From Gastrodia elata (taxonomy: Eukaryota; Streptophyta; Magnoliopsida; Asparagales; Orchidaceae): a DNA stretch of 64,000 bases. Shown one piece after another: positions 56,561 to 64,000 of this stretch; positions within the stretch are counted from its first letter, which is position 1; each line of letters begins with the position of its first letter. Under the pieces are notes generated by a model, which made no database searches, was not told where the DNA came from, and saw nothing but the letters and a program-made list of their open reading frames with translations. The stretch covers positions 38,847,456 to 38,911,455 of the forward strand of contig CM028671.1 of assembly GCA_016760335.1 (NCBI GenBank), in the 5' to 3' direction. The position numbers and the translations under genes are program-made.

Positions 56561-57830
56561 AGCTTAAGGCATCTGCTACAACATTGGCTTTTTTAGGGTG
56601 GTAATGAATACTCAGATCAAAATCTCCAACCATCTTTATTGACGAAAATTCAATTCCCGCTTAGGGAAAATATATTTCAAGTTGTGATGATCCATGTAGA
56701 TTTCACACTTAAAACCATATAAATAATATCTCCATATCATGAGTGCAAATACTGCATCAGCAAGTTCTAGGTCATGAACTAGATAGTTTCTTTTGTGTGG
56801 TTTAAGTTATCGAGATGCGTATGCAATAACTTTCTTATCTTGCTTTAATACACATCCGATGTTGACTCTAGAAGCATCCATGTATACTTTATAATCCATA
56901 ACTTTCTTAAGTAAACCTAGCACTGAAATTGTAGTAAGCACTTACTTCAGCATTTGAAATGCTTTCTTAAAACTAAGGGTCCAGTGGAAAGGTACAACCT
57001 TTTGTGTTAACCTTGTTAACGGTGATGCAATTTGCAAAATGTGAGGAAACTGTGAATTTCTAACACTATTTTTTGTTGTCCATTCTTGAATTGTGCTCAC
57101 CTTATTTTGATTGACCCTGATGCCATTAGCATCTACCACATTTCCCATAAACTCTACAGAGTACAACCAAATTTCACACTTATAATATTTTACATAAAAC
57201 TAGTGCTCAATCAAGACATTCAAAATAAATCATAAGTGGCCTTCATGATCTCCCTTGCTTTTGGAATATATTAGAATGTCATCAAAGAACACAATAGCAG
57301 ATTTATCTAAGAATGGTTATAAAACTTGCTGCATCAAATCCATAAAAAGAGAATATGCATTATTAAATTGAATGATATTACTAAAACTTCATAGTGTCCT
57401 TACCAAGTTCTGAAAGTAATTTTGGTTATATCCTCTTCTTTTACTCATAATTGATGATATCTAGACCTTAAGTCAATCTTGGAAAATACCTTTGCTTCAG
57501 ATAATTGATCAAATAAGTCATCAATCCTTGATAGAGGGTATTTATTTTAGATGATTACTTTATTTAGTTATCGATAGTCTATGAGTGTTCTTATAAACAA
57601 TATTTCTTTTCGACAAACATAATTCGTGCTCCCCAAGGAGACATAGTTAGCCTAATGAATCATTTATTCAAAAGTTCTTTAAGTTGGTTATTTAGTTCTT
57701 GAAATTCCTTGAGTTCCATTCTATACGGAGCTTTGGATATAGGATGAGTTCTTAGAATTAATTCTATGGAGAATTCTATTTGTTTCACTGATGGAAGACC
57801 AGGTAGACCTTATGGAAACACATATGTGAT
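56561..57830 (-). pseudogene. Reverse transcriptase-RNase H (element 5)
   Basis: From 57830 down: 'KAPYRMELKEFQELNNQLKE' then 'MSPWGARIMFV', a heavily frameshifted palm region, and an open piece (57166-56942) 'FMGNVVDANGIRVNQNKVST', with a deletion of the 'FLGLAGYYRKFV' block, then 'IASPLTRLTQKVVPFHW'. RNase H at about 56900-56590 has 'VYMDAS', 'YASR', 'VHDLELADAVFAL' and 'IYMDHHNLKYI'. The catalytic box is not clearly readable. Tekay-type by sequence. Confidence 0.7.
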
Positions 57831-58319
57831 TTCATTAATTACGTGATTCTCTGAGATCTGAATATCCTCCTTTTTCTCTCTCATCATTGAGATGGGATAT
57901 GAATCACAACCTTTCTTTATTAACCTTCCTACTTTGATGGCATTTATTAAATATGCTTATGTGCTTAATTTTCCCATGATGGCCTTTAATTGATCACGAC
58001 TGCTGAGAGTAGTTTTTTTTTTAGTTGTTGATAATTGCATAATATCAACTAAAATAGATCATTAGTAATATAATGTCAAAATTTGCAATGGGTAATACGA
58101 TCAACTTAGCGTCATAGAATTGATTGCCTATATGTATTGCAGGATCATAGAACTTTTGAGCTTACATTCGGGATCTAGATGGTAGACTGATTTTTAGTGT
58201 TTTTCCTAGCTTAATGCATGATAGGTTACTAGACTTGGCCAATACTATTGAAATAAGGGAATGGATTGAATGAGTGTCAAATAATGTGACACAAGCTTTG
58301 TTGTTAATATATAGGGTTC
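57831..58319 (-). pseudogene. Aspartic protease and linker (element 5)
   Basis: Minus strand, from 58319: T-L-Y-I-N-N-K-A-C then 'LFDTHSIHSLI', where catalytic D-T-G has become D-T-H. The readable frame ends with a stop at 58162-58164, about 50 codons into the protease. The protease-RT linker follows in other frames. The start is joined in frame, through the candidate intron, to the Gag tail. Confidence 0.7.
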
Positions 58320-58397
58320 CTAAATAAAAACATTTTGTTACTACTTGAAAAATAAAGAAATAAAAGATTAAAATTAAGATGAAATTTAAACATGAAC
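58320..58397 (-). other. Candidate gag|protease intron, element 5 (78 nt)
   Basis: Minus strand: starts GTTCATG after TTTAG (58398) and ends TTTATTTAG before GAACCC (58319). It is at the same place and phase as in elements 1-3, between 'RVYMLTP...' and protease T-L-Y. Here its length is 26 codons and it has no stop, so the frame is open through it and would add a hydrophobic 26-residue insert if retained. Its interior (T-rich, intron-like) is unrelated to protein on either side. Confidence 0.6.
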
Positions 58398-59298
58398 CTA
58401 AATCTACTTCAATATCTTCCACGGTGGTTATCGGGGTTAGCATATAAACTCGTGTAGGAGTGGATGGGCAATTGTTAAAATTGGAGATTCCTTGATAGTT
58501 TTGTGTAGGTACTTTTGGGGTAATATGTTGGCCTTTCTTTTGCACTGGAGCCTTTGCTGGAGGTGGCATAATTGTCAAGGCAAGGGTTTCTCTATTTAGT
58601 GGACAAGACTTAAGCACTTGCAATCTTGTGGCACAGTATATTGGAACACCATACACAACAATCTCATATTGACCCATATACAACTCGTGTCCTGGCCTTG
58701 CGCATGCGTAGCATACATCCCCTCAATGATAACACTTTTCATAAGGATGCAGTTTAATGCAAGCTATTGTTTTTTTGGATTGAAGTTCTACTTATAGCTG
58801 ATAAGCCTTTGCTAAATGCAGTTGCTTGAATGCTTCATTCTAACTTAAAACAACTTGAAGCTTTCCCCCATTTTCTTTTTGGAGCTAATGATTCTCTGGT
58901 AATCATGCATCTTCTACTAACTCTAAAAACATGAGTTTGCAAGACACCAGATGGTCATTAATGGTATCTCTCAAGTATTTCATGAAAGGATAACATCGTG
59001 TAGCTTCAGACCTCACCAAGTCTGGTGTAAAGCGTGACAGTCTTCAAAACTCCATTTCATACTCAGACACCATTTTATTGGCTTGTGTGAGTTGTAACAA
59101 TTCATCTTTCACGATGGTTTGTGCCAACTGAGGAACGAACTCTTCCCTAAAGGCTTCAATAAAAGAATCCCAAGGGATAACTTTCACTTCAAATCCTACA
59201 AACCGTGAATTATGTTCGTTCATCCACCATTACTCTACTTCTTCATAAAATAAGTGAGTGGTCAAATGAATTTGTTGTAGAGCACCCACGTAATTATC
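58398..59298 (-). pseudogene. Gag polyprotein, 5' truncated (element 5)
   Basis: Minus strand from 59298: capsid 'VIPWDSFIEAFREEFVPQLA', 'LLQLTQANKMVSEYEMEF', 'LRDTINDHLVSCKL'; nucleocapsid 'HPYEKCYH' and a knuckle 'CYACARPGHEL' lacking its last cysteine; then a tail (58683-58398, open) with 'TRVYMLTPITTVEDIE'. The N-terminal half of gag was cut off by insertion of the CRM-like element at 59299. Stops occur near 59054 and 58900-58800. Confidence 0.75.
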
Positions 59299-60500
59299 GT
59301 TGATGAGCCAAATCATAAATTATGCTTAATGATTCTATGATTATATATTGTATTTTCTATTTTTGAGCCACATGGGCTCATTAGTGATTCCATTTAAATG
59401 GGCCTTTAGCTTAGATCATTTTCAATGCATTTTGTCATGAGTGTTATTTGAGCAAAAGAATACTTTAGTCGTTCATGAGAGAATTGGTTTAAGGTTTTTT
59501 TGGTGTTTTATGTGAAAATATATATTAGTCCTTCATGTGAGGGTTGGTTGATTGTTTTATTAGTCATTTGTAAAAAAGACACTTTGACCCTTTATGAGAG
59601 CATAAGTTTATAGTTTTGATGGTCATTTGACATGTATTGTTTTGCTTTAAATTGGACTATGTATCATGGTATTGAAGGTTGAATGAAAATATGTTTCTAC
59701 ACATATTATGTTCTCTAGTACTTTCATTCTTAAAAGAATGAAATGTTGAGTGTGACTAGTACAAGCCTTAGAGAAGGACTTTTAAGGAAAGAAGAAGATC
59801 ATGCGATGAAGAACTATTTTTAGAGGTCAACGTCAACTTATCCCTGTTATGACATCGGTTGCATTAAATTTTACTCAGGTTAGAACAACCATTGCTCTTA
59901 TTTATCTCCTTACTTTTATATGGTAAGAAACTTTGTGTGTTAGCATAACAGTAGCTCGAATCATCTCAATCTCATTTTTTTTAATTACATATTTGCACGC
60001 AAAATCCGTCATTTTTTAACAATACTTAATAGTGAGTAATCTGTTATCTTAATGATGTAAAATTATCATACTCTCTGCATACGCATTTATTTTTTTTCCG
60101 ACATCATATTTGTATCAAAGAAAAACTATCGTCAAATTTAAGGTTATATTTTTAAATATGACATTATAGTTTTGTATATTTCAAAAATATAAATGACTTT
60201 CAATTTGCTTCAAAATTAGTGGAAGTGTGGTAAATATCATACTAAAACACTCTAATTTTTTTTTTCAGCCAATTGAACTTTATTTGATAGAAACATTATT
60301 GCATATAATAAAGCATAATTTCCATCACGTCACTTTTGGGTTTGTTCAATTCGAGCACTCGATTTTGGGTAGAATGTCAAGATCCACAACTTTGTAAAAG
60401 TTCATTTTTTTATTCAATTATTTAAATATCAAAAAGCCCTCAAATTCGAAAGCTCCTCTAAAATAAATTAAAATAAACTAAAATAAAATTCATGTTGACT
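59299..60500 (+). mobile_element. 5' LTR and leader of CRM-like element
   Basis: Starts TGATGAGCCAAATC exactly where the antisense gag of element 5 breaks. It contains three diverged copies of a unit with 'tagtccttcatgagagaattggtt' (about 59468, 59525, 59580). A gag-like region begins after about 60500. The LTR end and primer site are not clear, so the boundary between LTR and leader within this span is unknown. Confidence 0.45.
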
Positions 60501-61740
60501 CGTAGTGGACATTGATACCAAGGCCAAACTTTTGAATAAAGTACCAATAACCTCCTTAAGCTTTTACTTGAGAAAATGGAAAATCTCGCATTCACATTGC
60601 ATGAATTTGGAACTAGAATTAAATCAATATAGTCAAAAGCTAATGAAACATCACCAACTCTACTTGCACCAAATGAAAAAAGTGAGCATCTTCCTAGCTA
60701 AGAAATTCATTCCAATGATTATATACCTTCCAATCTTCCTCCACAATCACCAACTAGACCATAATGCAATCACAATTTAAGTGATGTTGATGATTATCAA
60801 GATCTAGATTATACACTTCCCCAAAACTATCATATAATAGAGCAAAAGTTTTGTTGACAAAATGGCTATGTGCAAAGGTATCATCGAGATCATTTTGCTC
60901 CTCCACAAATGAACCCTTACATAATATGAGTCCATGTATTATGACATCATGAACAAAACACCAAGACTTAATTGATGATATTATTCGTAGGGTATAAATA
61001 GACTCACCACTTTTGATGGACGCTTGATGCAATAATTTCTCTTGATTATCTTATTTATATGGATCAATATTTTGATTGAAAGCAAATGTCCAATGAGAGA
61101 CTTGTACAATTTTCTATTATGAAGTTCAAAGGCCATGCTAAAATATATTGGATTAATCTTGAGTTAAAAAATTATTAAGTTGGGAAACCACCTATTTCTT
61201 TTTGGGGAAATATGTGCCCTTAACCTTTCATTATTAGCTCATCGATGAGATGACTACACTTAGACATGAAGTTATGAGTGTCCTTGATTATATGACTAAT
61301 TTCAATGAATTGATAACCCATTGTGATGTTGTCGATGATCATCAAACAATAATTTTTGGGTTTCGATCTGGTTTAAAAGTAGAAATTTGACAAGAAATGT
61401 TCACTTGAGAGGCTTACACTCTTGAGGACTCATTTCGACTTGCTACTCACTTTGATTAATACTGCAAGTCTCACACCCATAGAAAATATGCACCCTCATT
61501 AGGAATAAATTCCCAGCACCATTTCATTACCCCAATTCCCCAAACTTCCAAGACATCAAATGATCATAAAGTAAATAAACCCATTGCATCAAATTCAAAA
61601 ACTTCAAGCATAACTTGTTTCACTTGTAACAAAAATGGGTATTTTGCAAGTACTTGTCCATATCAAAATCTACTAATAGATTCAGAAACTATTGAGCTTA
61701 ATAATGAATGTGAGGACCATCTAGCTGTAGTTTACCCATG
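60501..61740 (+). pseudogene. Gag of CRM-like chromovirus (decayed)
   Basis: Frames are broken throughout. Readable pieces: 'MSNERLVQFSIMKFKGHAKI' with 'YWINLELK' (capsid, about 61090-61170), 'FGFRSGLKVEI', 'EAYTLEDSFRLATHFD' (about 61410-61460) and a zinc knuckle near 61620-61665, 'CFTCNKNGYFASTCP', in which the histidine is tyrosine. This is Gag of the CRM/related group rather than Tekay. The ORF at 60505-60780 belongs to its N-terminal part. Confidence 0.6.
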
Positions 61741-63385
61741 TGAAGAAGCTAGTGATGCAGATGAGGCATTAAGTGAATCACACATTGCTATTATGCAGTG
61801 TGTATTAGCTACCCTTCAAAAGAACACTAATTGGAAATGTACATCAATTTTTCATACATATATTAAAAATGGTGACAAATCTTGTTAGCTTATCATTGAT
61901 AGTTGAAGTTGTATGAATGTTATTTCCACATCAGCCTTAGTTAGCATGAAGGTCACACCTGAGCCTCATCAACAACCTTACAAGATTGCAAGGGTCAATA
62001 AAACATTCATCTTTATATCACTGCTGTCTTATCCCAATACAATTAGAAGCATATTTTGATAAGATATGGTGTGATGTTCTTCCTATGGATATTTACCACA
62101 TACTTTTAACAAAACCTTAGCTTTATGATATGCATGTCACCATGATATATGAGCAAATGTTTACTCATTCATGCTTTAGGGTGAAAGAGTTGTACTGAAT
62201 CTATCCAAGCCTATAGAAGATAGGTTACACCTACCTAGAGATTCATCTTCCCTAGTATAAAATAAATTCTTACATATCATTAATAAGCATGACTTTAATA
62301 GGGAAGCTCATGGAAATACTATATTTGCCCTAATTGTAACAAAAACTTCTCAACAACCCAATGTTGAAACCTTACTTTTTGAGATAAGGGATCTTCCCTT
62401 TAAATTCATTAATGTTTTCTCGAATGAACTTCCCCCCACTGAAAATCATTCAACTTGTTATTGATTTGGTTCTTGGATCTACACTTCCAAATCTTCTTCA
62501 CTACCGAATGAATCCAAATGAACATGATGAACTCAAACGACAAGTTGATCAGTTTATCACCATGAGTTGTGCCCATTCTCCTTACCCCATAAAAAGATGG
62601 TACTTGGTGTATGTTTATAAATAGCTATGCCATTAACAAAATTACTATTAAGTATTGTATTCCCATTCTACTGCTTGATAATATGGTTGGTGCACAAATT
62701 TTCACTAAGACTGATCTAAGGAGGGGATATCACCAAATTTGCATGAAAGAAGGAGTTGCATGGAAGCCAACCTTTAAGACAATAGATGGGTTATATGAGT
62801 GGTTGGTAATGCTTTTAGGCTTGACCAATGCCTTAAGTAGTTTTATGTGATTAATGAATCACATCTTACATACCTTTATTGGAAGATTTTAGTGGTTTAT
62901 TTTAATTATATTTTAATTTTTAGTCAGACTAACAGTGATCATGTAGCAAATTTAAGGCATGTTTTATAGGTTCTTCAACAAGCAAAAATATAAATCCATT
63001 AGAAGAAGTCTTCCTTTATGATGTCATCAGGAATTTTCTTTGGATTCATTGTATCTAGTGATGGTATTTCTACTGACCCTGTTAAAATCAAGGCAATTTA
63101 AAATTGGCTAACTCTATCAAACATACTTGATGTTCGTAGCATTCATGGGTTGGCCACATTTTATCAAAAATTTTATACCTGGGCTTAATAGACTAATAGC
63201 TCCAATCACCCAATGTTTAAGAGGGGGCAAACTTTAATTAAAAAATGTAGCCTCTGATGCTTTTATACAAAAAAAAATCATTTAACTAGCCCACCAATAT
63301 TAAAATTGCCTTGTTTTAACAAAGAGTTAGAAATGTCTTGCAATGCCTCTGCTGTTGGAATAGGAGGTGTACTTAAGTAAGAGGG
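61741..63385 (+). pseudogene. Protease-RT-RNase H of CRM-like chromovirus
   Basis: The protease region has 'CTSIFHTYIKNGDKSC', 'IIDS' then 'CMNVISTSALVSMKVTPEPH' and 'CSSYGYLPHT'; the catalytic box is D-S rather than D-G. RT: 'HDELKRQVDQFI' (62530), 'SYAINKITIKYCIPI', 'DLRRGYHQICMKEG', 'FKTIDGLYEWLVMLLGLTNA' (62611-62850). The A-I-N-K-I-T and L-Y-E-W-L-V-M motifs point to the CRM group. The YxDD box is not readable. RNase H begins 'VGIGGVLK' and is cut at 63385 by a Tekay LTR. Stops and frameshifts abound. Confidence 0.7.
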
Positions 63386-64000
63386 TATAACAAGCCTAGG
63401 TTATTACCTAGCCTAATATAAGCTTAATCACATTTAATTTTCATTCCATTATGTTCATATAACTATTAGAAACTAACACTGAAATTTTGGGGTCAATTAA
63501 ATCTTATTAGGATAAATTGGCAATTTTGCCAAATTAGGAACATTATAATATAGTAAAAATATTTTGATCTCTAAACCAAATTATGATTGCATTTTTGAAC
63601 TCCTCACTCCCATTTATCAAGCGATGCAAGTTTGGAAATTTTTGGAGGTCATTAAGCCATAATTGGAACTAATTTAAATAGGGAATATTGGAAAAAAGTA
63701 GGTCAAATATTTCCAATTTATAAATCTACCTCCAACAGTTGGTCCTCTTCTGGGTTCTGCTGTGCGGACAACGGGTGATTCGTTGCAGAGCCTGGGTCAT
63801 GCAGCAGCAAGGCCAATGCCATTTGGCCATCGGTCTACACAGATCAAACGGCTAAGATTAAAACCTAACTAAGTGCATTTGTAGATGTCGAATCACGCAC
63901 GTGATCTGATGGTCAGGATAATCCCAGCAGTTAACCAATATGCATGATTGGATCAGAGTTGTTGCACCTTTTCTTTGAACAATTAGACGGATCATGTGTG
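63386..64000 (+). mobile_element. Tekay-type LTR start, runs out of window
   Basis: Starts TATAACAAGCCTAGGTTATT (TGTAAC changed to TATAAC, as in the solo LTR) inside the RNase H of the CRM-like element. It is colinear with 10230-10880: AT-rich U3, then 'ggagcctgggtc' and the start of the GC-rich block. Its continuation is beyond the window, so solo LTR or full element cannot be decided. Confidence 0.75.

Noticed and set aside
60506..60520. Antisense tRNA-Met primer site (cattgataccaa)
   Set aside because: Only partial match, inside the sense gag-like region; no LTR end lies next to it on the minus strand.

Overview
This 64 kb window looks like plant nuclear DNA, most likely a flowering plant with a large repeat-rich genome. 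It is AT-rich and carries no recognisable host gene, rRNA or tRNA. Nearly all of it is nested, decayed LTR retrotransposons. Most belong to one group of Ty3/gypsy chromoviruses of the Tekay (Del) type. This is shown by a chromodomain behind the integrase, an initiator-Met tRNA primer site, and LTRs of about 4.7-5.1 kb. Athila-type, CRM-like and Ty1/copia remnants fill most of the rest.

Layout. 1-10133 is Tekay element 1 (+): a cut 5' LTR, a deleted gag, then protease, RT, RNase H, integrase and chromodomain. A 5.1 kb antisense solo LTR (2164-7264) sits between its protease and RT. 10230-15193 is a full LTR, followed directly by the primer site and internal region of element 2, which breaks off in integrase at 19488. 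The two therefore share one LTR (LTR-internal-LTR-internal). 19489-21972 holds an unassigned piece and an antisense Athila gag. 21978-37098 is a complete Tekay element 3 with a CAAGT target duplication and the best-preserved proteins. 37297-42140 is a gutted element 4 with its 3' LTR. 42-49 kb is a mosaic with a copia remnant and two partial Athila-like LTRs; a third such LTR leads into an Athila gag (49170-51870). 52160-59298 is an antisense Tekay element 5, cut by a CRM-like element (59299-63385), which is cut in turn by another Tekay LTR (63386 to the end).

Two features of the Tekay elements deserve attention. First, the gag-protease boundary is interrupted at the same codon and phase in all four elements where it survives (1546-1659, 17280-17393, 28688-28775, and 58397-58320 on the minus strand). 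The inserts are 78-114 nt, begin with GT and end with AG. In three of the four a stop codon lies three or four codons inside the insert. This looks like a spliceosomal intron whose retention would give Gag and whose removal would give Gag-Pol. Second, elements 2 and 3 carry an extra short ORF ahead of gag (15539-15925, 26891-27295). The two align almost without gaps and resemble a second capsid domain. With ~5 kb LTRs, this recalls the design known from Ogre elements of the distant Tat lineage, here in a chromovirus.

Every element shows in-frame stops, frameshifts or deletions, so none is expected to be autonomous. All calls rest on reading the sequence; no database search was possible.
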